From contig NW_008805068.1 of the NCBI RefSeq assembly GCF_000004825.1, positions 1,488,001 to 1,552,000 on the forward strand: 64,000 nt of DNA. The letters are read 5' to 3'. The stretch's first letter is position 1. The number at the start of each line of letters is the position of its first letter. Both the position numbers and the translations under genes were made by a program. Of this stretch, positions 10,112 through 22,761 are shown piece by piece. The notes below the pieces were generated by a model, which worked only from the letters and a program-made list of their open reading frames with translations, searched no databases and had not been told where the DNA came from. Source of the DNA: Heterostelium album PN500 (Eukaryota; Evosea; Eumycetozoa; Acytosteliales; Acytosteliaceae).

Positions 10112-10759
10112 ATGTTTAAAGATAGAAAAGATGCAGGTCAAAAGTTGAGAGACAAACTATTGAACTTCAAAGGTGTTAGTAATACTGTTGTGGTTGGTCT
10201 GCCTAGAGGTGGTGTACCTGTTGCTTTTGAGATTGCAAATGATCTGTCGTTGCCACTCGATATTGTGGTTCCTCGTAAGATAGGTGCACCCTTCAATAAG
10301 GAGTATGCTATCGGTGCGATTGCAGAGGATGGTAAAGCCTACTTTGATCGTGAAGCCATCGAACATCTCGGTGTGTCCACCAAGTACTTGGAGTCAGAGA
10401 TGGAGAAGCAACGTGCCGAGTCGAAACGACGTCTTCGTGTGTATCGTGGTGAAAGACCACCTGTCGATTTCAAAGATAAAACAATCCTGTTGGTCGACGA
10501 TGGAATTGCAACGGGATCGACAGTGAAAGCTGCAATCGAATCACTCAAGGTTCACCACCCGAAGGAGATCATAGTCGCCGTGCCAGTGGGTCCTCAAGAC
10601 ACCATATCGGAACTCAAAGAATCAATCAATCAAGTGATTTGCTTGGCAACTCCTCACCCTTTCAATGCAGTTGGTTGTTTCTACTCATTCTTTGATCAAA
10701 CCGACGATGATACCGTTATTGAAATGATGAAACATAAACCATTAACACCTTCACAATAA
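10112..10759 (+). CDS. Phosphoribosyltransferase-family protein, bacterial type
   Basis: One exon, 215 residues, ATG after a typical A-rich leader. The fold signature is clear: GLPRGGVPVA near residue 30 (a PRTase loop), DIVVPRKIGAP, and the PRPP-binding loop LLVDDGIATGST at about 127-138, with the paired acidic residues and Thr/Ser typical of type I phosphoribosyltransferases (PF00156). The closest architecture I know is the stand-alone or hydrolase-fused PRTase-like protein of bacteria (RGGVPVA, E-Y-A-I-G-A-I and CLATP patterns). Substrate cannot be told from sequence; it is not a standard purine, orotate or uracil enzyme. No introns, and fairly GC-richer codons than the flanks, which allows but does not prove bacterial origin. 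Confidence 0.85.
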   Translation: MFKDRKDAGQKLRDKLLNFKGVSNTVVVGLPRGGVPVAFEIANDLSLPLDIVVPRKIGAPFNKEYAIGAIAEDGKAYFDREAIEHLGVSTKYLESEMEKQRAESKRRLRVYRGERPPVDFKDKTILLVDDGIATGSTVKAAIESLKVHHPKEIIVAVPVGPQDTISELKESINQVICLATPHPFNAVGCFYSFFDQTDDDTVIEMMKHKPLTPSQ

Positions 10760-10883
10760 TTATCAATCAATCGATAAAAAAAAAATAAAACATGTATATA
10801 TATAAAGGTAATTTTGTATAAATATATGTATATATCTTTTTTTATTATATATATATATGAAAGTTTTGATTTTTAGTTATTGT

Positions 10884-13800
10884 TTATAGATGCCAATCTA
10901 GTTGAACGATGTAGTTTTGATTCAATTGTTTTCTTTGGAAGTGTCTACGTATGGAGTAGGCAACCATAGCCATAAGGGCAACACCAAATGCGGCAGCACA
11001 AACAATGATGGCGATGAGAGCATTCTTTGATAGTCCGCTTGATTTCTTGGAGCAGGTGGAATCTTCGTTTTGAGTGTCGATCAACATGCTAAAATCTGGA
11101 TCGATAAGAGTGTAGATATCATAGTATGGCACATTGATACCGATGATAGCATCTGACTTCTGTGCATTGTCAGTCTTGTTAGGTGATCCGTCTACGATAC
11201 TATTGGTGATCTGAGTGGGTCTTCCATCACTGTCGGCCAGTGTGAGGAATCTCATGTAGAGTGTTTTACCATTGAGTTGTAGTTTGATCCAACTGACTTC
11301 GGCATCACCAACACCACCGGATTGCTTGGCGGAGCACGATGTACTTTCGGTGGTTTCCATCTCTGCTGACATCAGGACTTGCAGATGATTAAGGTGTGAA
11401 TCAAATGCATACGGTGAGAGATAGATTGAGTATTTCAAGGTGTATGATCCCATGGTAATAGTCTTTCCAGCGAATGTGACGTTTGTTGGTTGAGTGAACC
11501 ACTGGACAGTAACAGTTACATTGGTGTTGGTATCGGGTAGTGTTGTTGTATATTGGCTTGCCAGTGTGTATTCGTCCTTTGTCAGGTTCTCATAGTCCCA
11601 TTGTTTTGTGAGATTGTACTCCTTCACGAGACCTCCAATATCGGTGAGCTCTCTGATTTTCACTACCGAGATCTTTCCACCAACAATAATAGTGGTTGGA
11701 TCATTTGGATTGATTACAGGTGGTTCACTTGGTACAGTTTCTATAAGTATATAGTAATAGATAATTGAATTAAACTTGAAATGTTAGAAAGAACTTTTTA
11801 AATTAATTGAAAAAAAAAGAATAAGCTTACGTTTAGAACAATCAATGGATCCCCATCCTGGATTACAGTTACAAATGTTGTCTGCAGTACAATTTCCTTT
11901 ACCTGAACAATTGTTAACTTGGCTACAATCTGGATCGACAATGGGTGGTGGTACATATGGTTCTTTTGTTTTTTAAATAAAATAAAAAAAGATTTAATTA
12001 GTTTCAATAAATAATTTGTTGAGGAGTTAGTTGTATTTTACATACCATTTGAATTGATGTATAACAAATTGGACTCAACTCCTCTGACTGCAACTTTGAG
12101 AATTGCACCTTTTGGCATTGCGCTTGTGTTGAATGCCAACACAGTACCAGAGAAGAGTGTTGGTCTGATTGGGACGAATGGATTGGAGTCATAGTAGTGA
12201 ATGAATGCTTCGAATTCAGAGAGTAATGCACCGAATCTTCTTCCGTATACAGTGAGTGGACCACCTAGTACTGATACATTGGTGGCGGATTCCAGGATTG
12301 GTGAGGTCTGAGTGAGTGTTGTGTTGATGAAATATGGAAGACCTGCACCGGAAAGCTCGTTACCACTGAATCCAATAAAGTTCAATTGGACATCGCTGAT
12401 ACCGTAGACCGATACCAATGTACCACCTACACCAAATCCATACGGCAGTGTAACATTGAGATTGTAGGTGGCAACTGTTGAATTGATCGATTTAACTTTG
12501 ACAGGGAAACTAAGAATTTCATCAAACAAACTGGTTAGATATAACACTGGTATATGAGTCTTGGAAGGACCAGAGTTAATATCAGTGACTTGGAATTCGA
12601 AATACACTGATCTATTCACAGATCCAACATCGATATCTTTTGGATTGAAATCGAATGAACTTAAAACTGGTGATACACTATCAGATGATGGATCTAAAAA
12701 TTAAATAATTTTTAGAAATAAAAAAAGTTAATTCAATGAATGAGTTATTAATAAATAGATAAGCAATTACATACATGAACATTGTACATCAATATCAGCA
12801 CCATTTGAGTAAAAGTTACTTCTAATGAGAGAGTCAATGAGTCCTCTGTTTTCATTTTCAGTTCTGTAACCGTTTGCATCTACAAGGATAAGGTCATAAA
12901 TAGTAAATGTTTGACTTGCACAGTTTGGCTCTAGAGTAAGTGATATCTGATAAACACTAGCAGTAGTTGACCAATTGGTCTGATCGAAATAGATGTCGTA
13001 GGTCTTTGGATCAATGTCACTCAATACTCTTAGGATACCATAGCTGAATGAATTTGCAAGTGTTGTGATTTTGGCACTCCATGAAATAACTGGTACTACA
13101 TTCAATCCGAATGAATATGATGATTTAACTTTTATAAATGATGTTGCATAAGGACCATGTTCGTCAGATTCTAAAAAATATTAAAATAATATTTAAATGT
13201 TAGTTTTGGTTTTTGAGATAAATGCGCCAAAAATATAAATTTTTTTCTTTTTTTTTTTTTTAAATATACTTACTACTTGATGTTACATTAAGTAATGCAT
13301 TTCCACCGATATAAGAATAGAGTAATCTTGGATTCCATGAGAATGGACTCATTGAAAGAGTATATTCAACAGAGGTTGGAACCATCTTCATTGGTAATTT
13401 AAAGTTGATTACGTACATTTGTTGAGTAGTACTGTAGGTTCCATTGAAGGTGTATCTATTTTTGAAATCTGGATCAAAACTGTTTGGGAATAAATGTAAA
13501 ACCGGTACAAAAGATGGGTCGGCATTGCTAACATTGAATTGGAGAGTACCTGTTGTGAATTGTAAGCTTGTATCGATATTGTTTGGTGTGAATTCAAAGT
13601 AAGTGATTTGATCTGGGTATACACTGACTATAAATCATCAAATTATAATAAATATTAATATTGTTTTCAAATCTTTAGATAGTTCTAGACATACATTTCT
13701 GTGGTACTAATGGATATGAGTTTGTTGAAAGGACTGTGGTGGCTCTTGGGTAGGTCTGAGAGTTTCTTGCTTCGTCAATAAGTGTTACATTATCACCCAA

Positions 13801-15703
13801 AACACTCAATTGTTCATAAGTATAGACTTTTTCAAATACACCATTCAATTTAGTACCGTAGACAATATCATATTGTCTGAGATCAATTTGATTACTGGCA
13901 TCTCCAATCAAAATTCGGTATACACCACTCAAGTTATCGGAAGCCTTTACACGAACAATCAAAGAGTTGGAATTTAATGGGACATATTCGATTCCTATTA
14001 ATTGTGGTGCAGAGTTATCTGATATTATAATATCAAAAGTTAATAATATGTTTTTTTTTTTTGGTTATTAGATACATACCCAGGTTACTACCAGTTGGAG
14101 TTGAGGTAAGTGTTTGTTGGTAAGTCAAAATAAATGTAGCATTCAAACTAACACCAACACTTTGTAGAGCAGAGATACCTTTGGATACTGAGTAGGAAAC
14201 AGTAGTACCCTTTAGAGATGATGTGAGACCGAATGGATATGGGAGAGTATAAAGAATATTGTTGGGTTCCAAAAATCTGAAACCAGGGAAGTAATTGTTT
14301 ATGATGTTTAACTTCATAGTACCTTTGAAATTCCATAGCATTGTTTTTGGATTGTTGACAATGGTAAGGGCACCAGTAGTGAACTTTACATAGCTACTTG
14401 CTAATAAATAGATAAATTGTTTGTATTAATTAAATGTTTTTCAAATTTACTGAAAATAAATAATATTACTTGAAACAGAAAAATATCTTCCAGCACTTTG
14501 CGATGCATATCCATCACCATCAAAAATAGCAAATTTGTTGGTAGAACCCGATGGAATATAAGCGGGAGCTGCATAAGTCATAATTTTTCCGCTATGGGTG
14601 ACTGGTCTTATAAGTGGTTTGCTATTCACTATTGCACTATTTGGTAAAAATTGAGTATAGGCTGATGCATAGTTTGTGACTTGAATAGTATAGAAAATAG
14701 GACATCCTTGATTCTCTGCATTATAAGAAGAGCAACTTATTTCACCATAATCTGAAGGGTAAGTCGTTATGGAACTTGAAGAATCAGCTAAATAAAAAGA
14801 TTAATATTTTCTTATATCTAGTTAAAATAAAAAAAAGGTATTTACTATTTCCAGGTACAAAAGGAATTGCTGTAATAGTTGTTTTGTTTCCAATTATATT
14901 GGTGATTGTGATGGCCAATGGATTTTCATAGTTGGTGGCAGAAGTTGACAAACTGAATGTAATAGCAATAGTGAAATAATCATAACTGTAATCTCCAGTC
15001 GATGCCTGTTTAAATATACAAGTGTAAAGTGTATTGTTGGTGGCACATGTATAGGGTTGAGGTGGGTACTTGTGTAATAATTTGACATTGAGATATCCAG
15101 TTGCATAGGTAAAGGGATCTCTTAAAATTTTGTTTGTACCCAAAGTAATACTGTTTGGGATTGGTACAGCTGAAAAAAGAAAAAATAACATTATTATTAA
15201 TATTAATATTAAATCTTTAAATTTTAAATACGATCATTTAACTTACATAAACATTCATATGAAATTGGTTTCAGTGAATCAAATACCAATGGGAGGTTAG
15301 TATTTGAAATATTTAATTCCAAAGACGAGACGGTGTTCAGAGGGAAAGCAAAAGTGACAGCTAGGTAACTGTTTCCATTGTTGTTGAAATTTAAGGATAC
15401 AATTTGAGAAGTTTGGATATTTGATTGAATTTGTCGAGTTTCAGTTCCTAGTGTATCATTAAACCAGAATTCCAATTGTACTGAACAACCATTTGAATTT
15501 TGGGCATATGATCCTCCACCCCCATTATTTATCTGTATAGGAATAGTAGCTAAATTTAATGATAAATAAAAAAATTAATAATTAAATTCAAAAAAAAAAA
15601 CTGGTAATCCAATGTCTGAAAAAATAGGAAATGATCCATTACCATTTATCGAATTTAAAAATACAAAAAACAATAATAAATAAATAGATTTATAATAATA
15701 CAT
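10884..15703 (-). CDS. ComC-family EGF/IPT-TIG cell-surface protein
   Basis: Eleven exons: 15703-15643, 15549-15247, 15169-14846, 14787-14470, 14400-14080, 14018-13695, 13627-13274, 13170-12775, 12693-12046, 11962-11831, 11740-10884; 1345 residues. Exon 1 is a signal peptide. Exons 2-9 encode beta-rich extracellular modules of about 105-215 residues (one opens APQLIGIEYVPL; others are TIG/E-set-like). Exon 10 is an EGF-like domain (CSQVNNCSGKGNCTAD, then CNCNPGWGSIDC) at about 1017-1060. Exon 11 holds the ComC-type membrane-proximal domain, a transmembrane helix (ALIAIIVCAAAFGVALMAMV, about 1297-1318) and a short basic tail. ComC and its relatives act in cell-cell signalling and adhesion in development. 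All ten introns are phase 1. The family is sure; the orthologue is not. Confidence 0.88.
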
Positions 15704-17229
15704 GTTTATAACAAATACAGAAAAAAAAAATTTTGATGAAAATAAACAATAAAAAATGAACAATTGTAAAATGCAAATGGAACGGTAATCTGAATCAGGT
15801 TCAATATTTTGATATCCGATACAACCTTCTAAATATTTCAATCACCTTTTCAATTGTTACAATATTTAATTTTTTTTTTACCAGATTCCTTTATTCCATG
15901 TTAAAAAAAGAGTGTTTTTTTCTGACTTAATAATCGTACAACAAAAAAAAAAATCCATCATTGTCAAAACCTCCTTATTGTAAAATCATAGCTTTAAGCA
16001 GATCGAATTGTTAAAAGATTAGAAAAAAACAACATTTTTTTCATTCCTCTTTTTTTGTTTTAGATTACTCAAGAAATGGCTAAAGGGGGTGTCCAAAAGA
16101 CATGAAAACTAAAAAAGGAATATTGATGAAAAATAGATGATGTTCTCATTTTTTTGTTGAATTGTGCATGGCACTTCCTCACACCAACACAAGTGGGGCA
16201 TAGATTACCTTTAAATATATTGAATGTGAAGTGTTTCGGATTTCAAAATAGAAAAAAAACCATAGTGCCCAACAAGATCATGAAAACAACAAAAAAAACC
16301 CCTACAATTACGAAAACATCAGTAAATCATTTGATTTTTTTTTCGTGACTTTTTTTTCAAAAAGGCCCGACATAAAATATCAAAAAAAGAAAATTTTTGT
16401 TGCCTTTTCGAAGTTTTAGATATTATAAAAAACATATGTTTTTTAAAACAATATCTAAAAAAAAAATTATAAAAAACTATTAATAATGAAAAAACATTAA
16501 GTTTTTTTTAAAAAATTAATTAAAAATTGATTTAGAATTTTTAGTGATTGTACGATCACACAAAAAAACACACACATTGTGTTTTATCACTTATCTAATT
16601 TTGTGGTTATCAACAATATTCGAGCATCATACATGATTAATACATATAAATGATTTATTCTTTCATTCATTCACTCATTCGCTATTTCAATCAATCAAAC
16701 AATCAAACAGTCAAACATCTAAAAGATACACAAAACAAACAACAATAACAGAAATATTACAATATTTACAACAGCAACAACAAAATTACCACAAATCAGA
16801 AATGATCTAATATTTTGAATCTCTTTGACAATTCATTCCGTCGGTTAAGAAATATAAATTTGTTTTTTTTTTTTGTCTACCACTAGAGAATTGTATATAT
16901 AAATAATTTTAACTTTAAATTGTTGTAAGTGAGGCAATGTAACAATTCAATATAAAGGAGGTGGAAACACAAATACGTATTAAATTTATATTAAATTCAA
17001 TTAAAAATTTTTAATATATAAATAAATCTAATAAAAATGAAATAATTAAAAACAAATAATTATAATTTAATTATTTTTTATATATATTTTTAATTAAACC
17101 AAAGCTTAATAAAACCCAATTTGTTTAATATATATTAGCAACAATTACTATTTGATCAATAATCAATCAAACAAATCTTTGTTTTATTATTTTTTATTAG
17201 TTGCTAATATAACAATTATTATAATAAAA
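15704..17229. other. Intergenic, divergent promoter region
   Basis: 1.5 kb of A/T homopolymers between two divergent genes. A CA-rich patch (about 16558-16600) with ACACACACATTGTGTT can form a small hairpin, and TCAA/CAAA repeats near 16690-16730 resemble the TTGA elements bound by Dictyostelium STAT proteins. These are possible regulatory sites only. The open frame at 16154-16348 has AT-noise composition. Confidence 0.5.
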
Positions 17230-18204
17230 ATGGAAACTGTGGAAACTATGGATTTAGTAAACAATAATTTTATTAATGACCAGAATATTAAAAAAAGTCT
17301 GGAACTTGCAAATGAAAATAATATTGGAGGAGGTGATGCTGACAATACTCAATTGTTGGAATCGGTCCAAACCAATGAAAATCAAACTACTCCTACAAAT
17401 GAAGAGGAAGACCAAAAGCCAACAACTCATGATGTCGATGACATCAATGAAATCCAATCGCTCACCAAAGAGGAACTGATAGAATCCGTAATTGAAATAC
17501 GCAACGAGTACTACCACCAACGATACAAATATAAAAAGTGTAAGGACAGACTTGTCGACCGTGAGAAACAGCTGCAATTCCAGAGAAACCTGTTGTCCGA
17601 GAGAGAGGACCTGCTTCTGCAACTCCAGTGGGAGCCAAATCAAGACGAACAATACCTAAACATCGACAGTGAGAACGTCGTCGACCGTAAGAGAATGCGT
17701 GCACTACTCGACCAGATGCGTTTGATGGAGAAGGGAATATTCGATCGTGATGCCAAAGTCAAGGAACTCGAGAAACTCGTGGAACAACTGACGCTCGCCC
17801 AGATTGGACGTCCTTCCGACAATCACGCCGGCGTCAACGGCTATCCCGATGAAGCATCATCGACATTCCAACACCACCAGACACCACCACCATCGTCACA
17901 CTCACACAGTCGTCCATCGACACCAAGAAGAGCCATTCCCAAATTCATCAAACGACTCTCAGAGTACTCTCTCAGTTTCAAATCCAACCGAAATCTACTG
18001 AATGACGAAGAGGATTCGATCGATGTCAACGTCAATGATAGATCACACCATCAACATCAAAACACACCAAGATCGAGACCTTCCACTCCATCAAGAGCAT
18101 CGCCATCGTTTTGGTCCAGAAGTACCTCTATGTTATCATTACTTAAATGGTCATCGGATGACGCAAGCAGCACAACCACTGAATCAACAGTAAAGAATTT
18201 ATAA
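17230..18204 (+). CDS. Coiled-coil protein with Ser/Pro-rich tail, function unknown
   Basis: One exon, 324 residues, taking the ATG at 17230 (METVETMDL); no ATG lies further upstream in frame. Residues 1-75 are acidic and Asn/Thr-rich. About 80-195 are highly charged with heptad-like spacing (EELIESVIEIRNEY, DREKQLQFQRNLLSER, RDAKVKELEKLVEQL), so a coiled coil is likely. The C-terminal third is rich in His, Ser and Pro and contains a duplicated motif: SRPSTPRRAIPKF followed by SLSFKS, and later SRPSTPSRASPSF followed by SLLKW. GC content rises sharply in the coil region, as in other genes here. I recognise no named family. Confidence 0.75.
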   Translation: METVETMDLVNNNFINDQNIKKSLELANENNIGGGDADNTQLLESVQTNENQTTPTNEEEDQKPTTHDVDDINEIQSLTKEELIESVIEIRNEYYHQRYKYKKCKDRLVDREKQLQFQRNLLSEREDLLLQLQWEPNQDEQYLNIDSENVVDRKRMRALLDQMRLMEKGIFDRDAKVKELEKLVEQLTLAQIGRPSDNHAGVNGYPDEASSTFQHHQTPPPSSHSHSRPSTPRRAIPKFIKRLSEYSLSFKSNRNLLNDEEDSIDVNVNDRSHHQHQNTPRSRPSTPSRASPSFWSRSTSMLSLLKWSSDDASSTTTESTVKNL

Positions 18205-18785
18205 AATAATAATAATTTATTATTAATGATTAAACATAATAATAATAATACTGTAATTTACAAACTTTTTTTTTTATCTAATATGAATAAATATAACATA
18301 ATTAAATAAAAATAAATTAGAAATTTTTTAAAAGCCCAAAACCTAAAAAAAAAAAATGGTGAGATTTTGATATTTTCATCAACGATCACGAAAGAGATCT
18401 AATCTCATCTGGAAAGACGCTGCGAATCAATCAAATTAAAGTCTAATTTCAAATAAAATAAAAAAATCGTATATATCAATTTCCCAATAATCAAATAAAA
18501 ATTGCAAAAATAAAAATAAAAAACAAAAAAAACAAAGGATTATTTATAAATAACCTTCGCAAACTCTTTTCTTTTTTTGTAAAACACAAACTAAAAACAA
18601 ATAATTTAAAAATAATCATAAAAAAAAAAAAATTAAATTAATTAATTAAAAAACACAAACAAATAAAAAAAAAAAAAAAAAGAGTTGTGACAGAAATCAA
18701 AATTAATTCATATATCACACTGACACACAAAACAGACATTTAGATTTAATTGTATTTATATAATAATAATAAAATATTAAAAACA
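18205..18785. other. Intergenic with one GC-richer island
   Basis: Mostly A/T runs. Bases about 18358-18430 stand out as less AT-rich and contain GAGATT and AATCTC about 35 bases apart, able to pair as a stem. This could be a regulatory or non-coding RNA element; nothing else supports it. Confidence 0.35.
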
Positions 18786-20950
18786 ATGAATAAAGATCAA
18801 TTAGATGATAATGATAATAATAATAATGATAATTTAGAATCAAATATATATTCAAAGAAATATCCTGTTACACCTACCACACCTACAACACCAAATAGTA
18901 ACAACAATAGTACAATACACTATGTACAACAATATCATTCACCAAGTTACTCTAGAATCATACAACCACCTATTGAAGAAGATGTATTGTATCAACAACA
19001 GCAACAACATCTTCAACAACAACAACAACAACAACAACAGACACCGCCACAACTACATATTGATTATATAAGAAGATCAACATCGCCAACATCGATGATG
19101 AATACTCTTCAGGTGTCACCATCTTCATCGAATACACAAAAGAGAACACATAAACGATCGAATTCACATGGTCCTTTGTTTAGATCTTCTCAGCAACAAC
19201 AACAACAACATCAACAGCTTCAACAACAAATCTATTCATCACCTCAACAACTACAACAACTTCAACAACAACAACAACAATATAGTCATTACAGTCAACA
19301 ACCACCTATCTTATATCCAATACACTCATCACCACCAAATGTAAGTGGATCAAGACCATTACTCTCGCCTTCTGTGATCTCACGAAGCAACAGTAGTAAT
19401 GGACTTGGTAGTGGTGCCGGTTCCTACGGTACATGGTCACCATCCACTCATACAAGAGTCAAGAAAACAGGTAGCAAACTAAGCGTGGAACAACAATTAC
19501 AGCATCTACAAGGATTGCTCAACTCTACCACTCCCAAGGATCTAGTCACAACATCACCTACACTCTCACCTAGAAGTACAGGCAATAACAATAATAATAA
19601 CAGTATCAATAATAACAATAATGTTGGAGGTGTAAATATGCTGGCAGCCAATGACCATCATAGACGAACAGTGTCTTGGGAACCACCACTTGAAGGTGAG
19701 TCACTGGAAACACTGAATCAGATCATCAAGGAGAAGAAAGATGCATTGCTGATGCGTGAGAGAGAGCTAAAGAAACAACAAAAGATGATCAATGAGACAC
19801 TAAAGAACAACTCACACTCATCACCACCAAATGTCTTAGAGCCATCTCCACTCTCATCGTCATCCACACTGATCACTCCACCCATCTCAACGCCACCCAC
19901 CATCAAATCAAAGCATAACCGATCGAAATCAGACACCAACACATTAGTAAAGTTACAACTCCTAAAGAAACAACCTTCAACATCAAATCTCATGAATGAT
20001 GTAAGTTATAATTAAAATAACCAACCAATACTATATGATATAAACAAAGATTATTAACTTTTTATTATTAGATGGATCAACAACAACAACAACATTTACA
20101 ACAATTACAAATGCAACAACAACAATACCTATCACCGGTTGCTATTAAAAGTCCAAAAGTATTGTCTCCAAATGATGGATCGAGAAGTCCAAGACCACAT
20201 TCTTCACCACGTCCTATCACTAAAGCAGAGTACAATGAATATCTTAAACAACAACAGCAACAACAAATGTATCCACATGTAACAACAACCACTACAACCA
20301 CTACAACATCAACAACATCACCATTGTCACACCAAAACTACTCTAGAAGAAAATCAGTTGACCCAATGACATTTGGATCCATTTTAAATAATGCCAATAA
20401 TAATAATAATGGCAATGGACCGACGTCACCAGTTAACCATATGAAATACTCGTCGAAACAACCAGTACTTTCATCACAGTACCTCAATCAGCTGATGAAT
20501 ATCGACCTACACGAGATTGAAGAGGAAATTGACAAGGAAATACAACAAGTAATTCTTCAGACAAAGAACATTCAAGGCAAGGTGGAAATGTTGGAGCGTG
20601 TTCGTTGCACTGCACCCGACCCATTACTCATGTTGTTCGGTGATAACTGTAGAACAGCACGTGTTCAAAACAAAAAATCAAACAAGAACATCATCAACAA
20701 CAATAACAACAATATCAATATAAATTCACCAATTCAACCCACCAACAACATAATGTCATCACCTTCACTTGTACACTATCCACCAACCACAACTACCACA
20801 TTCATAGACACACCAACAACAACCAGATCAAACTCGCGTACCAAAATATTGCAACCGACTACCACACGTTGTCCAGACAGAACCAAGAGTAAGAACCTTT
20901 CCTCATCAGTTCCAAGATCATCTGCTTTTAGTCCACCACCAAGATCCTAA
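18786..20950 (+). CDS. Gln/Asn/Ser-rich protein with PKA-type sites, function unknown
   Basis: Two exons (18786-20000, 20072-20950) joined in phase 0 give 697 residues. Most of it is low complexity: several poly-Gln runs and Asn, Ser, Pro and Thr stretches. Two ordered parts stand out. One is a charged helix around residues 300-350 (ETLNQIIKEKKDALLMRE). The other is a helix near 550-600 (IDLHEIEEEIDKEIQQVI) leading into a short conserved-looking stretch (RCTAPDPLLMLFGDNCRTAR). Basic Ser/Thr sites (RRTVSW, RRKSVD, KRSNSH, NRSKSD) fit PKA or related AGC kinases. ATG at 18786 is the first in a good A-rich context. No named family recognised. Confidence 0.8.
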
Positions 20951-21106
20951 AAAAAAATATATATATATATATATACATATAGCAATATCTATAATCAATC
21001 ATTTTTATTTGTACAAATCAACTAATACATTCATATAATAAATAAAACAAAATATATTATAATTATTATAATATTAATATTTTATTCTCTACACCTTATA
21101 GTTTAA

Positions 21107-22761
21107 CTATGTTGTAATGTAAAATATATTGGATGGATGTGATTCCAATGAGTTATCAGCAATCACAACAACAGTGTAATTGTTATTAGGAATATCTTTG
21201 ATTGTATAGTTTAAAAACAGAGATGTAAGAGGTTCTGTGAATTTAAAGTGTTTCCAATTCTCACCGGGTGGACTAAGATAGAGGTAGTAATCTAATGTTG
21301 TGGAATTACTACCGCGACCAGTGAATTCAGGTGCTTTCCAATTGACCATCCATGTGTAGTGTTTAATATTGATTTTATCACGATGTGGTAGCTGCTCTAC
21401 TTTATTGATATACAATGATCGTGGTGCTGAGGGTGGATCGATTTTTTGTTGTAGTGTTATATTATAGGAAAACGTTGTAGGTAGTACCTTGTTATGATTC
21501 TCTAGTACCACTACAAAGTCATCGGGTTGCGCAATAGAGTAGTTTTGTTGATAGGATGTTTTCATTCTATCTATTAGAGGTTGATGACTCTTGTCGTTCT
21601 TTACGTTACAGGAACTATCGGATTTATAACTGTAATCGTAGAACTTCATTGAACTCATTAGACATAATGAGTAGGTATCGGTACCTTTGATGTCAACGAT
21701 CATCTCACTGTTTTTACTTGCGGTACATCTAAACTCTCGATATCTATAGATGCCTGACTTTTTATCTTGGAAATGGCAGTTCGTTCTACAGATTGAGTAT
21801 TTCATCTGATTCAACGACTCCATATACAAATCGAGAGAGTGCAAACCGAAACTGGTAATTGGACAACTTCTATTGCATTGAAGTTTGATTGCGTCGTTTG
21901 CGTGAGTGGAGAATGGAATGATTGTCAAAGGATCGACATCGTTACCATCGATATTCTGATATCTCCTATAGGTATATCTATTGCTATTATCCTTTAGGAA
22001 TTGTGCAGCTGTCGCATCGCCAATAGGTGGCTGTCCAAATGTAATGACATTCAATGATCTTATCTTTGGAAATGTGTTTGGTTCCCTCGACAACATATCG
22101 ACCAAAGCAACCAGAGCAATCGAACCACCTAGCGAATGACCAGTCATATACAAATCATATTCCTGATCCAAATTCCGAATGTAACTCTCCAGCGTACTTC
22201 TTATACTATAATAAGCAGTTGCAAAACCCTCATGAATCTGTCCACAATTTATTTTTTCATTTGAAAAAGGACATTTAACATGTACTAAAAATAGAATAAT
22301 AAATAAATCAGTTTGGTGAATGAATGAAATTATTATTAAAATGAAAATATTCAGTTTACAAAAAAACATAACAACATACTTATTTTCATATCTATGATTA
22401 CATCTTTTAACTTATCAGTACCTTTAAAAGATACTATAAGGGTATTGGAGAGTACACTCTTCGAAACGAGCATTCTAGCTACACTGTCGACATCTAAATC
22501 ATTTTTGAATTGGTGACAAGTACCATCTAAGGAATAATAACTAGTAGTTCCAGAATGATTAACGCTGTGATATACACTATCAGCCACCAATGAAAATAAA
22601 TGATCACCTTCTTTCGATATTTTCAATGATACTATACATTGTATAAATAATATAAAAAGTAAAAAAACAACTAGATTATTTTTGGCAAAAAAAAGTTTGT
22701 TAAAAATATATTATCTATTTTTAATCAGAATATGTTATTTACCTCTATTTTTATAATACAT
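21107..22761 (-). CDS. Secreted class-3 (fungal-type) lipase
   Basis: Three exons (22761-22743, 22670-22380, 22284-21107), 495 residues. The tiny first exon (MYYKNR) is inferred: only joining it at phase 1 to the AG at 22671 gives an ATG and a complete signal peptide (VVFLLFILFIQCIVS). The Lipase_3 core (PF01764) has the nucleophile elbow GHSLGG with Ser154, then ITFGQPPIG, a candidate Asp in DGNDVDPL and a candidate His in GLHSLDLYM. Lipase_3 enzymes hydrolyse acylglycerols or phospholipids; the signal peptide indicates secretion or an endolysosomal lumen. The region after about residue 300 includes a fibronectin-III-like stretch (PPSAPRSLYI, later NWKAPEFTG) that may be an accessory domain. 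Confidence 0.85.

Noticed and set aside
16154-16348. 65-codon plus-strand frame in the ComC/coiled-coil intergenic region
   Set aside because: Composition is A-run driven (Lys, Thr, Ile), with no splice partners and no recognisable motif.
18361-18430. Possible C/D snoRNA on the minus strand (TTGATGA-like box)
   Set aside because: The C-like box is degenerate and no CUGA D box sits at a proper distance.
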